A stretch of DNA of 64,000 nt from Monoplex corrugatus. Lineage: Eukaryota; Mollusca; Gastropoda; Littorinimorpha; Ranellidae. The notes below the pieces were generated by a model. That model had not been told where the DNA came from, did not search any database, and saw nothing but the letters and a program-made list of their open reading frames with translations. Position numbers and translations under genes: made by a program. The stretch covers positions 73,069,699 to 73,133,698 of the forward strand of contig CM060307.1 of assembly GCA_030674185.1 (NCBI GenBank). The letters run 5' to 3'. This document shows positions 32,513-42,379 of the stretch, one piece after another (position 1 is the first letter of the stretch; each line of letters opens with the position of its first letter).

Positions 32513-34979
32513 TACACGCACACCACATGGGATGTCCAAAAAAATCAGGTACAGATACAGATAGGCATAAACTGACTGGAATCAAAACATTGTGAAAGCC
32601 TTAAATGCAAAGCAACAGGGGCTATGTGATGCTTCCTGTAACAGCCAGAACAGTCTTAATATTGAGCAGATGCATGTGATGTCAAAACAACGATAGCTGC
32701 CACCACAGAACAGTGAACAAACATGGACGAATGAGGTGTAATAAGATTTTTGCATGCCATGGGCAAAACTCCAACAAAAATTCACAGTGAACTTGTTGCT
32801 GTATATGGCAAACATGTAATTAGCAGGAAGCAAAGCAGGTATCGTTATGAGGTAGCATGTTAACAGAGGGGTGTGTGAATCTGCAGGACAAGACTCATGT
32901 AGGGCATCCATATTCATCAACAAGAGAAGACAATGCTGCCCACGTTGAAGCTTTGATTCAAGGACAGATGGCGCAAACTTTGTGATATGGCTGTGGAACT
33001 TGATCTTCCTATGGTAGTCAGCCATGAAATCATCCACAAGAAGTCGGGATATTGGAATGCGTCATCTAGTTAGGTCCCAAAGCAAACGACAAAAGAATAC
33101 AAGTTCCATCACATAGGCATTTTTTCTCAGCTTTTTAGGGCTTTCCTGAGTGCGCATCACCTTATCTCAAAGTTTGATAACATAACCTGAAAGCATCCAT
33201 CATCCTTGAACTCCAAGAAATTCAAAGTTCATCAGTGATCAAAGAAACGATGGCAACTGTGTTCTGGAATTGCAAGTGTGCTTCTTATCACATGGTTAGA
33301 CGATTAACGCAGATACTGTGAAACACTTGGCAGACTGAGGGAAGCTGTTTCAGTGTTTGTCAAATGAGACCATGACACCTGTGTAAGGGTGGCATCCTAC
33401 TGTATGACAATGCCACCACCCCCACATGGCCAAACTGACCAAACAATTGTTCCAGCAAAATAATTTGGATGTTTTACCTCATCCACCCCACAGTCCTGAC
33501 CTGTCTCCTTCTGATTATCATCTAGTTGGGCACTCAAAACGAAATTCACCTCAGAAGCAATTCTACACAGGTCATGCTATTATTACACAGGTACAAGAGT
33601 TATTCCGGTGGCTCGATGCCATGTTCTTCGAGATGGTGTTATGCATCATTGCACGGAAAGGACAAAGGCATTAATCTCAATGATTACATGGCAAAGCAGC
33701 AGAGCAGTGCTGGCAATCTGTGCACAGTTTTATTTGTGTCGTTTTTAACAAATTGGATTAGTAAATGTTTAGGTACCTCATTTTTCTGACTTCCCTTGAG
33801 TATATACACACAACAATCTGATATTTGACTGTAAAGCCTTGAATTTAAAATTTCCCAGGTTATGTTTATATATATGAATGAGACTTCAGGCAGATACTGA
33901 CTTGGCCGAAAAGGTAATATTCATGGAATGACTGCAGTACCAGATTCTCTACTCACCTGTATGAAGGTCGCCTTGCAAGGATCTCTCGCCTTTTTCTTGT
34001 TTCTGAATCCTCGGGCAGTTCTTCTTCTACATTTGCCACCTGTAGGAATAAGAGAATTAGAAAGCAACTGACTATTTGACATGCTCTTTAATTAATGGCA
34101 AATATAATCAAAGTCTTCATATATAATTTTCTCTGATGCCAGCGTCCTAAGTCTGGCAAAATGATGGTGTCTATGGCTGGTTAGATATTAATATAGGGAT
34201 TTACTTGATACGATTTTTTGGGACTTGTTTGATGTAGTTGTAGTCAATGCCAACTTTTCGAACAATCTCATCACTGATGCAATATCCAGCCTCTCAACCA
34301 GAGAAGGGAAGCCAAGAACATGATGCTGGCTGATGCCATGAAGCAGACGTTGGAAGGTCTCACAAAAAAAAAAATCACCTGAAGCATGCAGAACAGCTTT
34401 GTCCACAAGAGCAAAAGGCTATTGAGGAAACATCAGAGGAGATACTTTCATTTTCACTGTCATCTTTCCAACTGCCAGAATTATGTCTGTGCATCAATTT
34501 CAGGTTGTAAAAACTGTGATATCAATTTACCTAATAATCTAGTCACAATGTAATAACAAGAAGATATGAAGGTTAAAACATACATAATACATAAACTCAA
34601 AACCATCATTCACTGTTCTTCTATCATCTATGTGAGCATATTACATACACTGCGGACTATGATTCTACGAGTTAAAACAGTGTACTGCTTTAGTATTATT
34701 AGTAACTTGCGAAGGTTTTTCAATGAAAGACCATTCTTACAACTTGAAAACGGTTTTCAAAGAAGGAAACCAAACCAAAATTACACTACACTGTACACGT
34801 ACCCGGACAACCTGGATTGTCTGTACAGGATTTGAACCCCCCGCTGTCTGTATTACTGAGGGCTGATTAGACTGCACCACAGGCTGAACCTGAACAGGTG
34901 GATTAGAGATTGTCACATGAACCACCGAAAGACCCTGGGCACCATTTTCAATGTCCCCAGCCACGTTTCCCTCGGACAT
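25244..34979 (-). CDS. CREB1: CREB/CREM/ATF1-family bZIP transcription factor, complete, six coding exons
   Basis: CREB binds CRE sites as a nuclear bZIP dimer and activates transcription when its P-box serine is phosphorylated by PKA and other kinases. Coding exons on the minus strand are 34979-34803, 34039-33957, 31799-31666, 30502-30335, 28512-28365 and 25388-25244. Phases match at every junction and give 855 nt, 284 residues plus stop. Residues 1-59 are a Q-rich Q1 region (QPSVIQ). Residues about 60-95 are the KID with TRKRREILARRPSYRKILND, where the Ser in RRPSY is the PKA site. Q2 lies at about 132-187. The bZIP starts at RKRELRLLKN, continues REAARECRRKKKEYVKC and ends in a leucine zipper, ELYCQKEG. 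It is shorter than vertebrate CREB1 (about 340 residues). The 5' UTR must be on another exon. Confidence 0.96.
25818..25894 (-). repeat. tRNA-Lys-like sequence (SINE head or tRNA pseudogene)
   Basis: In CREB intron 5, minus strand: an A-box-like TTTAGCTCGATTGGTTAGAG, an anticodon-loop-like CTCTTAA (CTT, Lys) and a B-box-like TAGGTTTGATCC in tRNA order and spacing. Acceptor and anticodon stems do not pair well, so a working tRNA is unlikely. Confidence 0.6.
25895..26810. other. CREB intron 5, unique-looking part
   Basis: AT-rich intronic sequence between the tRNA-like segment and LINE copy A. No repeat family or exon could be recognised. Confidence 0.4.
26811..28002 (+). mobile_element. CR1/L2-type LINE, copy A (5'-truncated, 3' end intact)
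   Basis: In CREB intron 5, antisense to the gene. It starts at the RT motif YADDTQ, continues through an open frame at 26912-27694 (ELHWLP-type C-terminus: IDYCNSLLSGLPAS, LAQLHWLPVSKRIQYKLDTM, YGPRAFSVSGPLSWNKLP) and stops at SSA. The 3' UTR holds a TG-rich tract (about 27830-27925), then GCGCTTAGAT, the hairpin TTGAT-TTT-ATCAA, GCGCTATATAA and a terminal (ATT)n tail. It is about 95% like copy B by eye. Confidence 0.9.
28365..28512 (-). CDS. CREB1: CREB exon 5: linker and start of basic region
   Basis: The acceptor is TTTGCAGTAG, a NAGNAG tandem site: using the first AG starts the exon at 28512, the second at 28509, and both keep frame. It encodes GGTNVQAYQIATSLPQGVVM, then several Met residues, and EEGSRKRELRLLKN. 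The donor GTGAGA begins at 28364. It ends two bases into the Arg codon shared with exon 6. Confidence 0.95.
28513..30334. other. CREB intron 4
   Basis: AT-rich with a short (GA)n at 28880-28910 and LINE copy F at 29515-29724. The rest shows no recognised element. Confidence 0.5.
29515..29724 (-). mobile_element. CR1/L2-type LINE, copy F (3' end only)
   Basis: Only about 210 bp: an ATT tail, the GCGC-flanked hairpin TTGAT-TTT-ATCAA, a CA/GCAC tract and GGCTAAAAATGGGGAGAAAG. It breaks off inside the 3' UTR at GAGAGCATAT. A very short 5' truncation. Confidence 0.85.
30335..30502 (-). CDS. CREB1: CREB exon 4: Q2/constitutive activation region
   Basis: The acceptor TTTGTTTTAG precedes 30502 and the donor GTATTG begins at 30334. 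It encodes VVPAGTLQLADGTPVTQGLQ, then TLTMTNSSPTSASSAGGGGA and IVQYAQGPDGQFYIPG, like the glutamine-rich Q2 domain that contacts basal transcription factors. It is 168 nt long with phase 1 at both ends, so it is a potential in-frame cassette exon. Confidence 0.95.
30503..31665. other. CREB intron 3
   Basis: Contains a G18-type run at 30697-30714 and a loose tandem of AAACA/GATGAACAAAATAAA phrases at 30890-31170 (three or four imperfect copies of about 60-80 bp ending ACAACCCTGATGA). No exon was seen. Confidence 0.55.
31666..31799 (-). CDS. CREB1: CREB exon 3: end of KID and acidic linker
   Basis: The acceptor CCTTTCCAACAG precedes 31799 and the donor GTAATT begins at 31665. It starts with the base completing Arg of RRPSYR and reads KILNDLSSPVSKMDEESNSS, then GSQDGDHEAAQNLTSSSNSV and HYQQ. 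KILNDL is the hydrophobic helix B of the KID that docks on the KIX domain of CBP. Confidence 0.96.
31800..32528. repeat. CREB intron 2, left part: TATC and CA microsatellites
   Basis: An A-rich tract at 31945-31975, TATC/TACC tetranucleotides at 32355-32420 and (CA)n at 32449-32512 directly abutting the left end of the mariner element. Confidence 0.8.
32529..33796 (+). mobile_element. Full-length but decayed mariner element
   Basis: About 1.27 kb, the usual mariner length. The left end GGGATGTCCAAAAAAATCAG and the reverse complement of the right end (GGGAAGTCAGAAAAATGAGG) match as imperfect terminal inverted repeats. Plus-strand frames, broken by several shifts, follow mariner transposase order: VIRFLHAMGKTPTKIHSELV, HPYSSTREDNAAHVEALI, VSHEIIHKKSGYWNAS, ETMATVFWNCK, LYDNA (catalytic Asp) and LPHPPHSPDLSPSDYHL (last Asp of the DD34D triad region). 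It is inactive. It lies in CREB intron 2. Confidence 0.85.
33957..34039 (-). CDS. CREB1: CREB exon 2: start of kinase-inducible domain
   Basis: The acceptor TTATTCCTACAG precedes 34039 and the donor GTGAGT begins at 33956. The 83-nt exon encodes VANVEEELPEDSETRKRREI then LARRPSY and two bases of the next Arg. It includes the PKA recognition sequence RRPSY. Confidence 0.96.
34040..34802. other. CREB intron 1b
   Basis: Unique-looking AT-rich intronic sequence. No repeat or exon was recognised. Confidence 0.45.
34803..34979 (-). CDS. CREB1: CREB exon 1 (first coding): Q1 region with start codon
   Basis: The ATG is at 34979-34977. It is preceded by only two exonic bases after the acceptor TCTGTTTTGCAG, so the 5' UTR is spliced on from elsewhere. 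It encodes MSEGNVAGDIENGAQGLSVV, then HVTISNPPVQVQPVVQSNQP and SVIQTAGGSNPVQTIQVVR. It has 59 codons, ends in phase 0 and its donor is GTACGT. QPSVIQ is a CREB Q1 signature. Confidence 0.94.
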
Positions 34980-35074
34980 CTCTGCAAAACAGAACTAAGC
35001 TGCTAATCATCAGTTATGCATCAATATGATCAACCAAAAGAATGTACATTGGCTCAAGAAACTAAAACAGTTTT

Positions 35075-37379
35075 ATGAAAAAAATAATCCATAACAATGA
35101 TGATAAAGCTCTTAATCTTTCACGTTCTGTAACTCCAGCTACAACCCGTCTTTTACCTGACCACCCCCCTACCTGGCTCACTCATGAGATTTCCTGTGCA
35201 AAACGTGCCCACTGCAGAGCAGAGCGCCGCTGGCACAAATCCAAACTCACTGTTCATAGGCAACTTTTCCAACCCTCAAGAACAAAAGTATCCACCCTCA
35301 TCGCATCTGCAAAAACAAGATTTTTCCAAACCAAAATCCTGAATGCCTCTTCTTCAAAAGAACTCTTTACAACTATGAATCATCTCCTTGGCACACGAAA
35401 AGATTTACCTCTCCCAACAAAACACAATAATGAAGAACTCCCATCTGTATTCTCCAAGTATTTTACCACCAAAATACAAACTCTTCGTGACAAGCTTGAT
35501 AGGACAACCATGCCCACCTGACCCTTCCTTCTCTGGCACACCTTTTACTATTTTCACCCCAGTCTCACATGAAGAAATTCTCAACACAATCAGATCCATG
35601 TCGTTCAAAACCTGCGAACTGGATCCTCTTCCAGGTTCTCTCTACTCCAACTGTCTCCCTACTCTCCTCCCATTCATCACTGACATCATCAACACTTCTC
35701 TTCAAACTGGAACTGTCCCGGATTCTTTCAAGTCTGCTATCGTTCACCCTCTCCTCAAGAAATACAATTTAGACCCAAATGAACTGAAAAACTACCGGCC
35801 TATCTCTAATCTCTCTTTCTTGTCAAAACTCCTTGAAAAAGTTGTCCTCAACCAGCTGAACTCTCACCTGTCTGCCAACAATCTCCTCAATCCTTTCCAA
35901 TCAGCCTACCGCCAGTGCCATAGCACTGAAATGCCCTACTACACATTCTCAACAATCTCCTCCTTGCAACTGATACTGGCAAAGTCTCTCTCCTCACACT
36001 CCTCGATCTGTCTGCAGCCTTTGGTACCATTGATCATGGTATTCTCCTTTCTAGACTCCATCATACTTTTGGCATCTCTGACACTGCTCTCTCCTGGTAC
36101 ACTTCATTAAGTTCATATCTATCAAACAGAAAACAAACTGTTCTCATCAATGGCACTTACTCTCAACCTGCATACCTGACCTGTGGTGTTCCACAAGGAT
36201 CTGTCCTTGGCCCTGTTCTTTTCACTCTTTACACCTCCCCCCTGTCCACTATCATCAACTTCCACTCTATAAAACACCACCTCTATGCTGATGACACCCA
36301 ACTTCAAGACAGTGACTCACCTGACAATGTACAGCGCCTCTTGACTCGCACCACTGAGTGCTACTCGGACATTAAGAACTGGATGACATACAATAAACTC
36401 CAGCTTAATGACGACAAGACGGAAGCTATCCTCATTGGCACCCGTCAGAAACTTTCTCAGCTGCCCCCTCTTTCTCTCTCATTATGTAACACATCAGTCC
36501 CAATTTCTGATTCAGCTAAAAACCTTGGTGTCTGCATTGACTCTACCCTCTCCATGAACAACTTTGTTTCTCAAACTGCCAGATCTTGCTACTATCACCT
36601 CCATCGTATAAGCCTGATCAGGAAGTATCTCTCTGTTGAAACAACTGCAAAAATTGTTCTCTCCTTCATAATGTCTCGCATTGACTATTGCAATTCACTC
36701 CTGTCTGGTCTTCCTGCCTCCACCATCCACATCCTACAGCGCATTCAAAACAATGCTGCACGCCTTGTACTCAAAAAGAAAAAAGCTGACCACATTTCTC
36801 CGCTCCTGGCACAACTTCACTGGCTCCCTGTATCAAAGCGCATACAGTACAAACTAGACACCATGTGCTACAAAAGCCTCAATAATGCAGCCCCCAATTA
36901 CCTGTCAAGCCTACTTGAGATCTATCTTCCCTCATGTACCCTCCACTCTGCCTCCGATCCTCTGACTTATCGCTTTCCACGCACTAAGCTCAATATCTAC
37001 GGTCCACGAGCCTTCTCTGTTTCTGGTCCACTCTCCTGGAACAAACTTCCTCTCTCAGTCCGTCAGCAACCTACTTTTGTCTCCTTCAAGTCCGCTCTCA
37101 AAACTCACTTTTCTCCTCTGCATGAAATCCTGACCTCACTCATCCCCCTCTGTAGCCTGTCTCCGCTCGGAGTGGAATCACATTGTAATATATATTTGTA
37201 TATAATATGCTCTCTATAATTTTCCATTGCTAAGTTTTATTCTTTTTCCCCATTTATAGCCATGCGTGAGTGTGTGTGTGCGTGTGTGCGTGCGTATGTG
37301 TATGTTCAGCGCTTAGATTTGATTTCTATCAAGATTTTGAGCTATATAATTATTGTAATTATTATTATTATCATTAACA
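35075..37379 (+). mobile_element. CR1/L2-type LINE, copy B (longest copy)
   Basis: It starts in the linker between endonuclease and RT (PPTWLTHEISCAKRAHCRAE, RRWHKSKLTVHRQLF). The RT domain has KNYRPISNLSFLSKLLEKVV, GVPQGSVLGPVLFTLY (about 36186-36233) and YADDTQL, then the same C-terminus as copy A (36341 onward). Frameshifts near 35500 and 35930-36110 disable it. The 3' UTR has a short TG/GCGT tract (37268-37303), the TTGAT hairpin and an ATT tail ending at about 37379. The endonuclease is truncated. It lies in the CREB 5' intron. Confidence 0.92.
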
Positions 37380-37417
37380 GTGAGTATCAGTGTCACTAGG
37401 GTGAAGTTTTAAAATTA

Positions 37418-37934
37418 ACCTTTTCGCGACGTAGGGGCCGCCGGGAGCCAGTGCAAAAAGTTCCCTCCTGACGCATCGTACCCGCAGTGCAGGTAAGGCG
37501 TCTGTTCCCCACAGATGCACCGGCCATATAGTGCCGGTCAAGTTTTGAAAAATTCTGGCAGTTTTCACTGTAAAAAATATCCGAAGCAACTAACAGTACT
37601 ATTTAGCAGAAGGTTTTAGCAAAGGGACAGAGTCCGTTTAATTGGTGTAGCTTTACACTTGATGCTTTGACTGATAACGGAATAAAGTGACCCCCCTGAC
37701 CAGGAAATTCCAGTGCCATGTGTTAGGTCTGCACTATCTTCCTTGATAAACTGTCTGCAAGGTACCAGGCATGGGAATTCACAACATATTAATTATTACA
37801 AACTTTACCATCTAAGTTGACTGCTCTTTCTCTCTCTCTCACTCTCTCTCTCTTTCTTGCTTGCTCGCTGGCTGTCTGTGTGTGTGTGTGTTTGAGAGAG
37901 CGAGAGGGAAAGAGAGAATGTAAGAACGAGAGAG

Positions 37935-37991
<57 letters not shown>

Positions 37992-38332
37992 TTCAATTAT
38001 TCAAAGGTTCCTTTAGACTTCAGTACAGCACAGTACAGTTACTACTAGGACGTGAGCATGCATCTGGGTTATACTTATACTCTGTGACCTACGTTGTTCT
38101 TGTCATAGCGGTGCCTGTAAGTGTTGGAAGTTCTTATTTGAAAATAGTATGCTCACAAAGATCACATTTTGAGCTTTCTGGTAATATCAAATACTTTGCC
38201 ATCAATCATTCTTTAGTAGCTGTAAAATAAAATAGAAAAGTAGTGAAAATGGTGTGTCAGCAGGGAAGAAAACAAACGCCTACAGTCCGGCGGCTGGGAA
38301 CTTGCCAGGGTGCGCGCTGGCATTCGTCAAAG
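37418..38332. other. TTAA-bounded segment between direct repeats, with (CT)n/(GA)n
   Basis: It begins TTAACCTTTTCGCGACG and ends near GTCAAAGAATTAA. The outer flanks repeat (GTGAGTATCAGT followed by GTGAAGTTTT at 37380-37415 and again at 38381-38408). It holds GC-rich sequence at the left and a (CT)n-(GA)n block at 37828-37989. It could be a piggyBac-like insertion or a local duplication. No transposase was seen. Confidence 0.4.
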
Positions 38333-40042
38333 AATTAATGATACAGATATATCTGTATTCTTAACTGTGACAGTGACTGAGTGAGTATCAGTAGTGTGAA
38401 GTTTTTAATATTTTTATGATACATATATATCTATGTAGATCTATCTGTCGACCTATCTATCGATCTATAAAATATGTATGTATGTATACATGTAAGTATA
38501 CATGTATCATTGTATGTATGTATGTATACATAGGTATGCCTCAGTCTATCTATATATATAATTTTATACGATGTATACATGATGAATACTTATGTATGTA
38601 TACATATGTGTGTATGTCTGTATCTATCTATAAATTACCGGTATAGTATAATGCACAAGACATAGACTATACAGAGTAACAGAATATAATGCACAAGACA
38701 TTTACACTAAACAGAGTGACAGACCTGCAAGGACTTCAAATGTTTAATGATATGTGGTCTTCTTTTGCTGTTGTTTTTATTGTTGTTGCAGTTTTGTAAT
38801 TGCAGTAGTTTGCACATGCTTGATCCACGTGAATGTAATGAAAAACGTGGCCAGTGCCCAGTCCTGTGAACTGATCTAAGTATGATACTATCATACTATC
38901 AATTATACTATAATTTATAGGCCTAATAAATGAGAATTCATTCTTGTATAGCGCTATTATCAAAACACATTAAGATTCAATGTGTATTACAGCAATATTT
39001 ACAAACTACAAACTGCTAATGTTATGTATACATGTATACATTTTTAATACAGAAGCAGATGCATACAATGTAACATACACATCAAAATGTATTTCCTATA
39101 AGTACACAAATGAATAACTATTAATAACTGCATATATACAGAACACACACAACTGTGTTCATAAACATACATTTATATGGATCATTACACAATGCTATAT
39201 GATCAGTAGGCCTCTGTAAGTCTATAACTTGAAGTGCAGAAAGGTGGCAGATTCCTCAGATCAGCAGGCCGAGAATTAAAATCAAGATGGTTCAGTGAAA
39301 CTAAAGCATGGAAGTAAAGACCTCGACTATGCCTGTGCATTTGATATGTGGCTTTGAGCTTGAATAGTCTATCAAACTCAAAGAATGAAAAAAAAAAATC
39401 CAGTCACTGTATTTCTCTGCTTCTCATGTCACGTTGTTAAAAAGCTGGCATGTGATCAAAAACCAAAAGGTGAAAAATCTGGCATGTGATCAAAAACCAA
39501 AGACAACTAAAGCATGGGTGACTTGTAGTTTTGTTTTCAATGTACTTCAGTTTTCTAAACAATTGAATTTCCATTATGAGTATACATCAGTCTGATCTGT
39601 ATTTTAGTAGTACAGTGTTGCATGACATGGCACCAGCCATGTCGTCACTGATTCACCTAATCAAATTTCAGTTTGCTGGGAACCATTGCAGACTGTAGTT
39701 GCAATCTGCAGGCATTTGCTGTAAAAACACAGTAACCTCCCCCCCCCCCCCCCCCAAACCATGAACCCTACCTTAATCCTGATCATCATTATCACCAGCA
39801 GGTATGTTAAGTAGTTGAGCAATACCAAGATCAAGGCTTAAACACACACATATATATCAATCATATATGAAAGTTTTAGTAGTATAGGGCCTATACTGCT
39901 CAGACTACAAATGAAGCAAGATGACGCACATTATTTCTTTCACAAATGGTTGAAAAAAAAGACTGTTTAAGGTTAAAGAAAAAAAAATGTTAACAGGATT
40001 AGAAAAAAACCGAACAACAACAGTGAACAGGATTAGCACCAA
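38333..40042. repeat. CREB 5' intron: TATG array and unique sequence
   Basis: TATC/TATG/TACA tetranucleotides at 38410-38640, tandem phrases around 38645-38720 (ATAATGCACAAGACAT twice) and 39440-39500 (GGCATGTGATCAAAAACCAA twice), and a poly-C run at 39739-39755. No gene was seen. Confidence 0.6.
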
Positions 40043-40384
40043 CAGATAGATCTTCCCTCATATATCCTCCTCTCTGCCTCCGATCCTCTGACTTTTCGCT
40101 TTCCACACACTAAGCTCAATACCTATGGTCCACGAGCCTTCTCTGTTTCTGGTCCACTCTCCTGGAACAAACTTCCTCTCTCAGTCCGTCAGCAACCTAC
40201 TTTTGTCTCCTTCAAGTCCGCTCTCAAAACTCACCTTTTCTCCTCTGCATAAAATCCTGACCTCACTCAATCCCCCTCTGCAGCCTGTCTCCACTCGGAG
40301 GGGAATCACAATGCAATATATAATTGTATATAATATGCTCTCTATAATTTTCCATTGCTTTTATTCTTTCTCCCCATTTATAGC

Positions 40385-40426
<42 letters not shown>

Positions 40427-40527
40427 AGTGCGTGTGTGTGCGTGTGTGTGTGTGCGTGCGTGTGTGTGTGTGTGTTTCAGCGCTTAGATTTGATTTTATC
40501 AAGATTTTGCGCTATATAAATACTGTA

Positions 40528-40558
<31 letters not shown>
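40043..40558 (+). mobile_element. CR1/L2-type LINE, copy C (3' 0.5 kb)
   Basis: 5'-truncated within the RT C-terminus at AGATCTTCCCTCATATATCC. It continues through the end of the ORF and the 3' UTR with a (TG)n/GCGT tract (40387-40478), the TTGAT-TTT-ATCAA hairpin, GCGCTATATAA and (ATT)n to 40558. Confidence 0.9.
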
Positions 40559-40559
<1 letters not shown>

Positions 40560-41159
40560 ATGTAAGTAATATCTCTACTATTCTATAATGGCCTGCATCA
40601 TGTTTCTGTGTTCTGAGATGTTTTCTTAAAGTTAAAAGTGAGAAGTAGAGAACATTTCTCATCCCCAAAATTAGGCCTATTAAAACTGTTCAAAATTTAC
40701 ACACAGTCATCTAAATATTCTGTAAGAGACTTTGTCTCCCGTTACAATGGAAGTTAGCCTAAGTCGAAACTGAAAAGTTTATTTCAACACTGTTACTGAA
40801 TCCCCACACTCAGTGTGACACTGCTCAATTTAAGCACTTCTGACCGGTTTTCCTTTCAGAAAAAAAGTTTTCTCATAATCTGATTCTGTTTTGAAATATC
40901 ACAGAGCTAGCCCACATGTGTGAGTCACATCACATTATCATGATGATTCGATTCTTGGTCAGCGTCAACTTTTCGTTAACTTGCGCAAAACATCTCATCT
41001 TCTACCTAGCCAGTGCCCGTGTTGTAAACAACACAGTCAAAAGCCTACACAGTGACATGAGGCAGGTCCTCTCGAGCCATCTAAATTGGTTATTATCTGA
41101 ATGTTTCAGGAGCCTACGTCTTTTTAATATTCTTTAGTTTTCGAAAGCTTTAACTTTCT

Positions 41160-41680
41160 ATCAAGTCATGGGGGAAACCCACAGTGGCAAGTCAGTGCTC
41201 CCGGCGGGACACACGCATTCGTATTAGATCTTCGCACAACAGTGCATGTCATGTGAAGTGAAACGGGAACTTCGACTCGGTTCAATACCGGAATTGAAAA
41301 CACACGTTCTTACTTAACAAATTGGAAAAATATTACTCCGATGTTGTTCAAATACCTCGAACATCCTACAACCGATGGTTCACAGGTGGACACCATGCTG
41401 TTTTGCTGTGATTCGCCGATCGTGTACTCACCAGTTACGTACTTTTCGTCACCAACTTTTGCGGAAATGGGAGTGGATAAATTTGCACAATACGTAGTCG
41501 CCACGTCAAACTACACCATCAGCGTCACAAGGCCGAACAAGAAGGGCAAATTACGACGGAATTTTTGTGGTGTTCATACGCGATATAGCTATATACGAAT
41601 TGCGATTGGTCAATCAAAGGTGACTGACGTCATGCAACCTCGTGCTGACGTGAGCTCATTATCAAAAAACGATTCGTCTG
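41160..41680 (-). promoter_or_regulatory. CREB1: Candidate CREB promoter with CRE palindrome and CCAAT box
   Basis: CpG is locally dense compared with the flanks. TGACGTCA, the perfect CRE, lies at 41625-41632; TGACGTGA is at 41646-41653; and an inverted CCAAT (GATTGGT) is at about 41604. On the minus strand a good splice donor (TTAA|GTAAGA) occurs at 41313. It could leave a non-coding exon that splices to the acceptor two bases before the CREB ATG. That this is the CREB promoter is inference; an unmarked gene on the other strand is the alternative. Confidence 0.45.
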
Positions 41681-41929
41681 GGACTGCATAATTCACGAAC
41701 ACTGAATGATGTATGCATTGTGTGAATTTAATATGTGTTAATGTGATTATTGAATATACAACCAAAATTATTTTATTATGAAATTGCTTCCACTCAGCAA
41801 ACAACTTGTCTTTTTGATCTCTTTATTACCGCGTAATACCACAAAGCTGCAAACAAACTACCGATCGGTGTAAACCCTATAATGTCTGCTTAGCAAATTT
41901 GCCCTAGGTATTTTTCTATGACTCATTTT
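41681..41929. other. Intergenic, nothing recognised
   Basis: AT-rich sequence between the CRE-containing block and a SINE. Confidence 0.4.
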
Positions 41930-42235
41930 TGACGGGCGTGGTAGTCAAGCGTGCCAGGGCGTCAGATTTTCAATTGCAAGGTCTTGAGTTCGATCTTGTC
42001 TGCATACCTCCCACCTGGTAGGTAAGGGGTGAAGATGTTTCCGACCTCCTAAGTCAGTATGTGTGCACTCCGTTGCACTGCCTAACCCTCTGTGTATGCA
42101 AAATGTATATATGTATGTTACATTATTTTATCCTGTAAATTATGACAGTGTCCGGTGGCTTATGGACACATGGAAACAGTGTGCACCCCACCGAAGATGG
42201 AATATGCAAATTTTGCAATGATGTAACACCCTTCA
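41930..42235 (+). mobile_element. tRNA-derived SINE, family 1, plus-strand copy
   Basis: The head is TGACGGGCGTGGTAGTCAAG with a B-box-like GAGTTCGATCTTG. It is followed by CTCCCACCTGGTAGG and a tail GTCCGGTGGCTTATGGACAC, CACCCCACCGAAGATGGAAT. Same element as 5110-5406, better preserved at the head. Confidence 0.8.
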
Positions 42236-42379
42236 AATCGACGTGCCAGAAACATTGGAATGCTTTATTTAAAAAAATATTTTGTGTTTGTTTGTTGTTG
42301 TTGTGCCTCAGCTTTCCTGCTCTCTCTTACATCCAGCTATGGTTGAATTCGTTTCCCTTATACAATTGTGATGCCTGCA

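Noticed and set aside
34188..34406. Minus-strand 72-codon frame in a CREB intron
   Set aside because: No similarity recognised and no splice phase fitting the CREB protein, which is complete without it.
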